In this document: one piece after another, positions 24,244 to 30,547 of the stretch | How positions within the stretch are numbered: position 1 is the first letter of the stretch | Layout of the letters: every line of letters starts with the position of its first letter | Translations under genes and position numbers: made by a program | Notes under the pieces: generated by a model | Database searches by the model: none | Told to the model about the DNA's origin: nothing | Seen by the model: only the letters and a program-made list of their open reading frames with translations | Origin: Clostridia bacterium | Lineage (GTDB): Bacteria; Bacillota; Peptococcia; DRI-13; SV3-B141 | Assembly (NCBI GenBank): GCA_018433015.1 | Contig: JAHDSB010000050.1 | Span: 1-39,286, forward strand | DNA length: 39,286 bases | Direction: 5' to 3'

Positions 24244-25773
24244 ATGGGTAAGCAGTCATTCCTGAAAGGGGCCTTTATTCTTGTCTTTGCAAGTTTTATT
24301 GTCAAAATACTGGGATTTTTGTATCATGTTACAATTATCAGAATTATTGGTACAGAAGGAATAGGTATTTTTAATATGATTTACCCCCTTTATACTACTG
24401 CTTTAGTACTAACTACGGCCGGTCTTCCTCTGGCTATATCTAAGTATGTGGCAGAAGAAACGGCTTGTGATGACAACCACTCCGCAGAAATATTGTTGGG
24501 TAAAGCCTTGGCCATTCTATTAATTTTTTCTTTAGTGGTCTCCCTTTTTCTCATTGTATTTGCTCCTAAATTCCTGCAATATCTTTATGCTGACCCCAGA
24601 GTTACACCGTGTTTTTTAATTCTCGTACCCTCCCTGCTATTAGTAGCGATTTCCTCTGCCATAAGAAGTTACTTTCAGGGCTTGCAAAATATGCGACCTA
24701 CTGCTTTTTCTCAGCTCCTGGAACAAATAATACGATTCATTAGCGGCATTTCCTTGGTCTATTTCCTCTATCCCTATGGTTTAACGTTATCGGCAGCGGG
24801 CTTAGCTTTAGCCATTCTGTTAAGTGAAATAGGAGGTTTTATTTACATCCGTAACCTTTTCATAAAAACTTCCCAAACAAAAAAGTTTGTAGTTTTTCCC
24901 ACATGCAAGGATTTAAAAAAACTATTAGCTTTCGGCTTACCTATTACCATAACTCGCATAGTAATAACTCTAACTACTGTAGCAGAAGCAAGTTTAATTC
25001 CTCATCAGCTAATAACTGCCGGTAAATCATTATCGGAAGCTACAGCTTTTTACGGGGAATTATCAGGTGTTGCATTAACTCTTATATTTCTACCTTCTAC
25101 ATTATCTTTTTCCCTCTCCACTACTCTGGTACCTGCAGTTTCCGAGGCCCAAAGTAAAAAACAGAGCAAATTACTAAAACAGCGTACTACAGATGCCCTG
25201 GGCGTTACTATTTTGGCAGGAATTCCTAGCGCTATAATATTATTCTTATACGGTCCCACTTTAGCTCAGATCTTGTTTAAAGCTCACCAAGCCAGCTTTC
25301 TTATTCAGATCTTATCTACAGGCAGCATCTTTCTCTACATATCCCAGACAGCCTCCGGTATTTTACAGGGGATAGGAAATGTTAAACTTAATTTCGCTAC
25401 CACTCTACTAGGAGGATTAATGCGTTTAGCAGGAATTTATTTTTGGGGTAGCGATCCCCAGTTGGGAATTTTCTGTATAGGCATTAGCTATGTCGTTGGT
25501 TTTGTGGTTTCAGCCCTTTTGAAAATCATTATTATCAAAGTAAAAACGGGTTTTTCCCTAGAAAAAACTTTCTATCTACGGCTTTTTTTCGCTAGTATTC
25601 TACTTATCTCGCTTCTCTATTTAACAGCTTCTATGGTCCAGGGTAGTATTTTGTTCCTGCTGGGTAATATACTCTTTGCCCTTGCTTGCTTCTTCTTTTT
25701 TATGGTATTAACAGGTGATAAGTACAGTAGGCTGATTTTTCAACAATTACTTCAGTTAATAAAGCGTACGTAA
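24244..25773 (+). CDS. spoVB: Stage V sporulation protein B (MOP-superfamily flippase)
   Basis: SpoVB is a polytopic membrane protein of the MATE/MOP flippase superfamily needed for spore cortex peptidoglycan, probably moving lipid-linked precursors. The 509 residues contain about 14 hydrophobic segments. The N-terminus GAFILVFASFIVKILGFLYH followed by IIRIIGTEGIGIFNMIYPLY, and ALVLTTAGLPLAISKYVAEE, are typical of the SpoVB/polysaccharide-export branch, as is SYFQGLQNMRPTAFSQLLEQ. ATG at 24244 follows TGGAGGTATTATA. It is one of few plus-strand genes and is divergent from EF-G-2, with the repeat array between. A general lipid II flippase of the same superfamily is the alternative. Confidence 0.9.
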   Translation: MGKQSFLKGAFILVFASFIVKILGFLYHVTIIRIIGTEGIGIFNMIYPLYTTALVLTTAGLPLAISKYVAEETACDDNHSAEILLGKALAILLIFSLVVSLFLIVFAPKFLQYLYADPRVTPCFLILVPSLLLVAISSAIRSYFQGLQNMRPTAFSQLLEQIIRFISGISLVYFLYPYGLTLSAAGLALAILLSEIGGFIYIRNLFIKTSQTKKFVVFPTCKDLKKLLAFGLPITITRIVITLTTVAEASLIPHQLITAGKSLSEATAFYGELSGVALTLIFLPSTLSFSLSTTLVPAVSEAQSKKQSKLLKQRTTDALGVTILAGIPSAIILFLYGPTLAQILFKAHQASFLIQILSTGSIFLYISQTASGILQGIGNVKLNFATTLLGGLMRLAGIYFWGSDPQLGIFCIGISYVVGFVVSALLKIIIIKVKTGFSLEKTFYLRLFFASILLISLLYLTASMVQGSILFLLGNILFALACFFFFMVLTGDKYSRLIFQQLLQLIKRT

Positions 25774-25799
25774 AAAAAGCCTGCTAACAGGCTTTTTAT
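25773..25799. terminator. Shared bidirectional terminator of spoVB and surE
   Basis: AAAAAAGCCTG-CTAA-CAGGCTTTTT lies exactly between two convergent genes. The A and T flanks serve both directions, and the hairpin touches the stop codon of each gene. Confidence 0.93.
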
Positions 25800-26575
25800 C
25801 TTTCTATATCTTTGTTTTCTATACCCCACTCTTGAACTTTTTCTATAATTTTATAATTAGTCAAATCAAAATGCAGCGGTGAAACAGATATATAGTTTTG
25901 CTCCACGGCGGCTATATCAATATTTATATCCTCATATCCATGGGGAACAACCTTACCGGTAAGCCAATAATAGATATTTCCTCTAGGATCAACTCGTTTA
26001 TCAAATTCATTCTCATACTCGCGTATTCCTAATTTAGTTATTTTTACTTCTCTAATCTTATCCTTATCAACAGCAGGCACATTAACATTTAACAAGGTAC
26101 GTTCAGGCAAAGATTGTTGGTTTTCATACATGTACCGAGCTAACATTAGTGCCATATCCCCCGCTAAAGAAAAGTCACAGGACTCATAAGAAGCTAGGGA
26201 TACTGCTAAAGATGGTATTCCTAAAATAGCCCCTTCTATAGCTGCTGATACAGTACCGGAATATAATACATCCGTACCTAAGTTAGGACCTTGATTAATT
26301 CCGGAAATAACCAGCTTACAATCGCTACAAAACTCATTTATGGCTAACTTGACACAATCGGCAGGAGTTCCTGATACCGCCCATGCTTCTTTAATACCCG
26401 GAAAAGACATTTTTTTTACTCTTATGGGTTCAAACATTGTAATACCATGGCCTATGGCGCTTTTCTCCTCAGAGGGAGCCACCATGATCACATCCCCCAG
26501 TGACGTCATTTTCTGCGCCAATTCCTGAATGCCCGGGGCCATAATTCCGTCATCATTTGTTACAAGAATTTGCAT
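25796..26575 (-). CDS. surE: 5'-nucleotidase SurE
   Basis: SurE removes 5'- or 3'-phosphates from nucleoside monophosphates using a divalent metal. The 259 residues begin MQILVTNDDGIMAPGIQELA, with metal ligands Asp8 and Asp9, followed by the ligand Ser in EKSAIGHGITMF and Asn in ISGINQGPNLGTDVLYSGT, the SurE signature. The C-terminal part (VEQNYISVSPLHFDLTNY) is usual. ATG at 26575 follows AGGAGGAAACA. It follows the DUF4264 gene by 23 bases, so these two and the upstream TPR gene may be co-transcribed. Confidence 0.96.
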   Translation of the reverse strand: MQILVTNDDGIMAPGIQELAQKMTSLGDVIMVAPSEEKSAIGHGITMFEPIRVKKMSFPGIKEAWAVSGTPADCVKLAINEFCSDCKLVISGINQGPNLGTDVLYSGTVSAAIEGAILGIPSLAVSLASYESCDFSLAGDMALMLARYMYENQQSLPERTLLNVNVPAVDKDKIREVKITKLGIREYENEFDKRVDPRGNIYYWLTGKVVPHGYEDINIDIAAVEQNYISVSPLHFDLTNYKIIEKVQEWGIENKDIER

Positions 26576-26598
26576 TGTTTCCTCCTGTCGATCCCCTT

Positions 26599-26784
26599 TT
26601 AGAATTCATAAATGTTAATATTACAGGTATTTGTTTCCTTATTTTTTCTCAGACCCAGCATTACTTTTTTATCCTTGAGATTTTTGTTTAAAAAGTCCAC
26701 TACCTTATACATATCATCATAGTTACTAAAATCCCGGGATGCAATTAATACTAGTTTGTTTTCATTTTCTGTTTCAGAATTCAT
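26599..26784 (-). CDS. DUF4264 (YpmA-like) small protein
   Basis: The 61-residue protein has the pattern of YpmA of Bacillus: LVLIASRDFSNYDDMYKVVD then FLNKNLKDKKVMLGLRKNKE, comparable with the YpmA core (a -D-L-Y-K-I-V-D-x-L-N-x-x-L-K- helix followed by a short -F-G-L- strand). No function is known for the family. ATG at 26784 follows GGGGGATATT. It sits between a TPR protein gene and surE. Confidence 0.7.
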   Translation of the reverse strand: MNSETENENKLVLIASRDFSNYDDMYKVVDFLNKNLKDKKVMLGLRKNKETNTCNINIYEF

Positions 26785-26846
26785 AATATCCCCCTATTTT
26801 ATCTAGACATCTTATATTTTCTTATATATTCTAACACAACCTTTTA

Positions 26847-27980
26847 TTAATCTAAACCCAAGGATTTATTATAATATTCCACTGCTAAGGTTTTTGCTCC
26901 CAGCTTCTCATATATTTCAGCCAGAGAAGACCAATATAAGCTGTAACCATCAGGATTTTCTTTTATCTTATGTATAATATCCAGAGCTTCCAGAAATTTA
27001 TGCTGCTTTTTGAGACAACATACTAGATTATATACAAGGTTAAGATTTTCCGGTTCTAAAGCCAGCCCACGATAATAGTAGTCTTCCGCCGTAGTATACT
27101 GATCCATTGTTTCATAAATCCAACCTATATTATTTAATAGATCGGCATCATAAGGATTTATATAGACCAGCTCTTTTAATATACGATAAGCTTCCTGAAT
27201 ATCTCCACATTTTGAATAAAGAGTAGCTAAATTTAAGCATATTTCTTTATTTTCAGGTTCCAAGGTTTGGGCTTGTTTATAATAATTAATACTCTGTTGA
27301 TAATCTTCTAGCTTACCATAGCAAAATCCTATATTCATTAAAAGATCCACATTGTTATTATCTTTAATTTTCTTGTACTCTTCGATGGCCTGGTGATAAT
27401 TGTTATTTTTAGTTAAAAGCAAGGCATAGTTATAGCGAATCACTTTATCACAAGGTTTTATATCTACAGCTTCTTTACTGCATTTTAGGGCTAAATGGAG
27501 TTGATTTAAGCCACCATAACATAAGGCCATATTGTTCAAAATATGAGCATCAACTGCTCTTATTTCTATACATTTTTTAAAATATGGCAACGCTGCTCTG
27601 AGCTCATCTTTTTTTAGTAACATCTCTCCCTTAGCTAACAGAGCTTCAAAATACTCTTCTTCCGTACTCAAAACTTTATCGTATAATTCTTCTGCCTCCT
27701 CGGTGTTCCCAATTTGCTCTTCTGCCTTACCTAACCAAAACAAATATTTAACCTTATTTCCCCCTTCTTGGTGGGCTTTTAAAAATGCGTTATAAGCTTT
27801 ATCCCAGTTATCCATTTTTCCATGTAATATTCCCAGGGACCACCAATCATCATCAAGGGCTTCCCCCCGTTGGATAAGCTTATTTATAACTGTTATTGCT
27901 CTGGCATTATCACCGATTTTATGCAATAAATAAGCAGCCCCTCTGAGACACTTATTATATAAAGTAATACTTAATGTCAT
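26847..27980 (-). CDS. Tetratricopeptide repeat protein
   Basis: The 377-residue protein is almost wholly built of about nine to ten TPR units of 34 residues. Examples are DDWWSLGILHGKMDNWDKAY, AHILNNMALCYGGLNQLHLA, NVDLLMNIGFCYGKLEDYQQ and DADLLNNIGWIYETMDQYTT, each with the W/L-G-Y-A spacing. Such solenoids act as protein-binding scaffolds. No signal peptide or extra catalytic domain is seen, so it should be cytoplasmic; the partner is unknown. ATG at 27980 is preferred because GGAGG lies just before it, inside what would be the second and third codons of an upstream ATG at 27995. Confidence 0.9.
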   Translation of the reverse strand: MTLSITLYNKCLRGAAYLLHKIGDNARAITVINKLIQRGEALDDDWWSLGILHGKMDNWDKAYNAFLKAHQEGGNKVKYLFWLGKAEEQIGNTEEAEELYDKVLSTEEEYFEALLAKGEMLLKKDELRAALPYFKKCIEIRAVDAHILNNMALCYGGLNQLHLALKCSKEAVDIKPCDKVIRYNYALLLTKNNNYHQAIEEYKKIKDNNNVDLLMNIGFCYGKLEDYQQSINYYKQAQTLEPENKEICLNLATLYSKCGDIQEAYRILKELVYINPYDADLLNNIGWIYETMDQYTTAEDYYYRGLALEPENLNLVYNLVCCLKKQHKFLEALDIIHKIKENPDGYSLYWSSLAEIYEKLGAKTLAVEYYNKSLGLD

Positions 27981-28130
27981 GCTAGTAACCTCCATTTCTT
28001 CATATCTACTCTTCTTATACTTTCAACGAAAAATTTACATTTCCTTCCATATTTTTAAATTATTATTAGTTTCATATTTTTCAACTTTAGGCATATTGAT
28101 ATGTTAAGAAGTCGATGGAGGTGACTTTGC

Positions 28131-28529
28131 ATGAGGCTAATAAACAAAACTCCTTCCACAAGTTTACAAATAAATAGTATTTTCAAAGGTGTAGTGTGGG
28201 CTCTTATCATTACTATTATGCTAGGTGTCTTGTTAAGTCTAATATTACAATATACTCCCCTATCAGAAGGACTTCTTTCTGGCTTTTCGATTTTTATTTT
28301 TTTCATTAGTATGCTTCTGGGAGCCCTTATAGCAGCCCATTCTGCAGGGTGTAAAGGATTATTTCACGGATTATCAACTAGTCTATTATATTTTGTTTTA
28401 ATGATAGCTGCCGGTTTACTATGTGTACCTACAGCAATATCTCTGGGTTTTGCCCTAAAGAGATTTTCCCTTTGTTTGGTTTCCGGTGTAGTAGGGGGTA
28501 TTATTGGTATAGGTCTCTCAACAAAATAG
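28131..28529 (+). CDS. TIGR04086 family (YrzE-like) four-helix membrane protein
   Basis: The 132-residue protein has four hydrophobic helices: FKGVVWALIITIMLGVLLSL, GFSIFIFFISMLLGALIAAH, GLSTSLLYFVLMIAAGLLCV and FSLCLVSGVVGGIIGIGLST. The G-x-x-x-A-x-x-x-A-x-x-K-G-x-x-H-G pattern (GALIAAHSAGCKGLFHG) is characteristic of the TIGR04086/YrzE family of spore-forming Firmicutes. Its function is not known. ATG at 28131 follows GGAGGTGACTTTGC. It is divergent from the TPR gene and convergent with the spoVM-like gene, with which it shares a terminator. Confidence 0.82.
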   Translation: MRLINKTPSTSLQINSIFKGVVWALIITIMLGVLLSLILQYTPLSEGLLSGFSIFIFFISMLLGALIAAHSAGCKGLFHGLSTSLLYFVLMIAAGLLCVPTAISLGFALKRFSLCLVSGVVGGIIGIGLSTK

Positions 28530-28545
28530 GGTCCTTTCAACTTTA

Positions 28546-28590
28546 CATAAAAAAAGAAGTGCTAAAAATAAAAGCACTTCTTTTTTTATG
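28546..28590. terminator. Bidirectional 18-bp terminator hairpin
   Basis: Arms 28546-28563 and 28573-28590 pair perfectly over 18 bases (core GAAGTGCT/AGCACTTC flanked by A and T runs) with a 9-base loop. It lies between the TIGR04086 gene (plus) and the spoVM-like gene (minus) and can end both transcripts. Confidence 0.93.
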
Positions 28591-28668
28591 TTATTTAACA
28601 ACTTTTCTTAATAATTGCTTGAGAAAGTTCGGTGCCCTAAAAAAATAAATTGCTTTGATATCTTTCAT
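28591..28668 (-). CDS. spoVM: SpoVM-like amphipathic spore morphogenesis peptide (25 residues)
   Basis: A 25-codon frame with a strong ribosome site (GGAGGGTGATAACC before the ATG at 28668) encodes a basic amphipathic helix whose residues 8-24 read YFFRAPNFLKQLLRKVV. B. subtilis SpoVM, a 26-residue peptide that marks the convex forespore membrane and anchors the SpoIVA coat platform, reads YTIKLPKFLGGIVRAML in the matching region. The Pro-x-Phe-Leu core with a preceding basic residue and a basic amphipathic tail is shared. The gene ends immediately before a strong terminator and follows a membrane-protein gene by 32 bases. The peptide is too short for normal gene finders. The call is by pattern, so a different small basic peptide remains possible. 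Confidence 0.65.
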   Translation of the reverse strand: MKDIKAIYFFRAPNFLKQLLRKVVK

Positions 28669-28700
28669 GGTTATCACCCTCCGCCCCTCATTCTCACCAT

Positions 28701-29324
28701 TTATTTTATTAAATTAATTTTGAAAGGTGACTGTTTCCTGGAAAAAAACCAAGCCATAGCACCTATTAAATTCCAATAGACCCCTTCAACCAAGGTTAAA
28801 TTAAGTAAAACTAAAAAACTATACGCGAAAAAACCAGTAATCATACTTAATTTAAACTTTTTGGTAATTATAAAGCTAACCACTATCACCGTCATTATTC
28901 CCTGAACTATCTGGGGGCTATATGCTATGATAATCCCTCCCAGAGCTAACCAGGGAGTGTAAAATAAACCCCGACAACGGTGAACAGCTATTATATTACC
29001 TATAACATATAAACCACCTGCAATATAAGAGTAGTGATTACCACACATGGTCAACAACAAAATACCCCAATAATATCCCTTCAAGAAACTGATAAAGAAA
29101 GCTCCCCCAAAAAGCCAAATACTCTTGGGTATGCACAATAAAAGCCAACCCTCATGGTCATAACTTAGATTACAACAAATTCTGTTTACGGATACTTCTT
29201 CATTTAAAATATAACCGGTCAAAATTGATAAAAAAGAAAAAAAGATCATAAAAAAACACTCCTTGTCCACTACATATATATGCAGGACAAGAAGTGCTAT
29301 GCAGACAAAATTCTTTATTATCAT
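28701..29324 (-). CDS. Polytopic membrane protein, unknown, coupled to pssA
   Basis: ATG at 29324 overlaps the stop of pssA (TAATG), so translation is probably coupled; a TTG at 29351 lacks a ribosome site. The 207-residue product has about six hydrophobic segments, e.g. FVCIALLVLHIYVV, CFFMIFFSFLSILTGYIL, WLLLCIPKSIWLFGGAFFIS, IMTVIVVSFIITKK and FFAYSFLVLLNLTLVEGVYW. A TraX-like fold was considered but no diagnostic motif is visible, so I leave it unassigned. Its place between phosphatidylserine synthase and the spoVM-like gene suggests a membrane or sporulation role; this is inference. Confidence 0.7.
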   Translation of the reverse strand: MIIKNFVCIALLVLHIYVVDKECFFMIFFSFLSILTGYILNEEVSVNRICCNLSYDHEGWLLLCIPKSIWLFGGAFFISFLKGYYWGILLLTMCGNHYSYIAGGLYVIGNIIAVHRCRGLFYTPWLALGGIIIAYSPQIVQGIMTVIVVSFIITKKFKLSMITGFFAYSFLVLLNLTLVEGVYWNLIGAMAWFFSRKQSPFKINLIK

Positions 29325-29830
29325 TAATATTTGGGGACTTTTATATTGCAAATCATTAAATAAGATAGAACAATAGATGCAATCGGATAAAACATAACAG
29401 GCAATTTATTAGATAATAACACAAAAATAGCCATTAAAGGTCCCGCAAAGGTAATTGGTGTTCCAATGTAATAGGTTTTAATATTTAAAACATTAAATCT
29501 TGCTAAACGAATTGCCCCACATAAAGCAAAAACTAGCGCAATCACAATGCCACCAATACCTAAAACGTTTAAAACTGCACTATATGTCAAGATAGCTGGT
29601 GCTATTCCAAAAGTTACAAGATCCGCTAGAGAATCTAATTCTTTACCAAAATCTGAGGATACTTCCAAGCGACGAGCAACTCTCCCGTCAACACTATCAA
29701 GTACCATCCCAAAAAGAATAGCAATAGCTGCTTCTTTATGATTTCCCTGAAGCGTAAATAATAATGAGATAACACCAGATATTAGATTTGACAAAGTAAT
29801 AATATTAGGAATCTGTTTTTTCGTGTTCAT
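29324..29830 (-). CDS. pssA: CDP-diacylglycerol-serine O-phosphatidyltransferase PssA
   Basis: PssA makes phosphatidylserine from CDP-diacylglycerol and serine in the membrane. The 168-residue protein has the CDP-alcohol phosphotransferase motif D-x2-D-G-x2-A-R-x8-G-x3-D-x3-D: DSVDGRVARR followed by DFGKELDSLAD at residues about 47-67. Several hydrophobic helices follow (GIGGIVIALVFALCGAI; FAGPLMAIFVLLSN). ATG at 29830 follows GGGAGGTTATCAA; upstream in-frame codons lie inside psd and lack a ribosome site. It overlaps psd by 26 bases, so the two steps to phosphatidylethanolamine are encoded together. Confidence 0.94.
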   Translation of the reverse strand: MNTKKQIPNIITLSNLISGVISLLFTLQGNHKEAAIAILFGMVLDSVDGRVARRLEVSSDFGKELDSLADLVTFGIAPAILTYSAVLNVLGIGGIVIALVFALCGAIRLARFNVLNIKTYYIGTPITFAGPLMAIFVLLSNKLPVMFYPIASIVLSYLMICNIKVPKY

Positions 29831-30479
29831 TTGATAACCTCCCGATGATGGTCTTACCCCCCTTAACTTTAGTACCTTTTTGAACGTTAATTTGCGAATT
29901 CTTAGGTAAATAAATTTCTGTGCAAGAACCATATTTAATTAATCCGAATCTTTCCCCCGGCGTCATTTTGTCGCCTTCTTTAACCCAACAAACTATCCTT
30001 CTTGCAATAAAACCTGTTATTTGTACAACCATTAAGGCCAAATCAGGATTCTTTTCACTCCTGATTCCCACATAGTTTCTTTCATTTAAGTTAGAGGCAT
30101 GACTTTTGAAAGCAGGGAAAAACTTACCTGGACGATAAAACACATATTCTACAAGTCCTGCTATAGGACTTCTGTTTACATGTACATTAAAGATGCTTAA
30201 GAAAATGCTCACTTTTATGGCAGGCCCTTTTAAATACTTATCTTCATTGACTTCTTCCACCGACAATATAACACCATCAGCAGGGGATACCACATCATAT
30301 GGCCCTGCATCAACTTGCCTTTCCGGATTTCTGAAAAAATATATTGTGAATATGGAAAAGAAAGCAGGTATAATAGCCCAGACAGAGCCAAAAATTATAT
30401 ATACTAAAGCGGTAGTGATAAGACCAACACCTACAAAAGGAAGAGCATCAGGTAAAATGATGCTATTTCTTCTGTTCAT
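29805..30479 (-). CDS. psd: Phosphatidylserine decarboxylase proenzyme, short type
   Basis: Psd decarboxylates phosphatidylserine to phosphatidylethanolamine using a pyruvoyl group made by self-cleavage. The 224-residue protein is the short form found with PssA in Firmicutes. The N-terminus has a hydrophobic hairpin (FVGVGLITTALVYIIFGSVW, then AIIPAFFSIFTIYFFR), then VVSPADGVILSVEEV, the conserved FNVHVNRSPIAG (His100), and the cleavage site FGLIKYGSCTEIYLP, with Gly184-Ser185 where the chain splits. ATG at 30479 follows AGGAGGAAAC at a slightly long spacing. It leads the psd-pssA-membrane protein-spoVM run. Confidence 0.95.
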   Translation of the reverse strand: MNRRNSIILPDALPFVGVGLITTALVYIIFGSVWAIIPAFFSIFTIYFFRNPERQVDAGPYDVVSPADGVILSVEEVNEDKYLKGPAIKVSIFLSIFNVHVNRSPIAGLVEYVFYRPGKFFPAFKSHASNLNERNYVGIRSEKNPDLALMVVQITGFIARRIVCWVKEGDKMTPGERFGLIKYGSCTEIYLPKNSQINVQKGTKVKGGKTIIGRLSNEHEKTDS

Positions 30480-30547
30480 TAATCAAGTTTCCTCCTCTCT
30501 TATGCCTTTTTAATTTTACCACCTTTTCTCTTTAGATAAAAGAATAT

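Noticed and set aside
28055-28306. 83-residue minus-strand frame opposite the TIGR04086 gene
   Set aside because: It lies opposite a supported membrane-protein gene with a good ribosome site, and itself lacks one.
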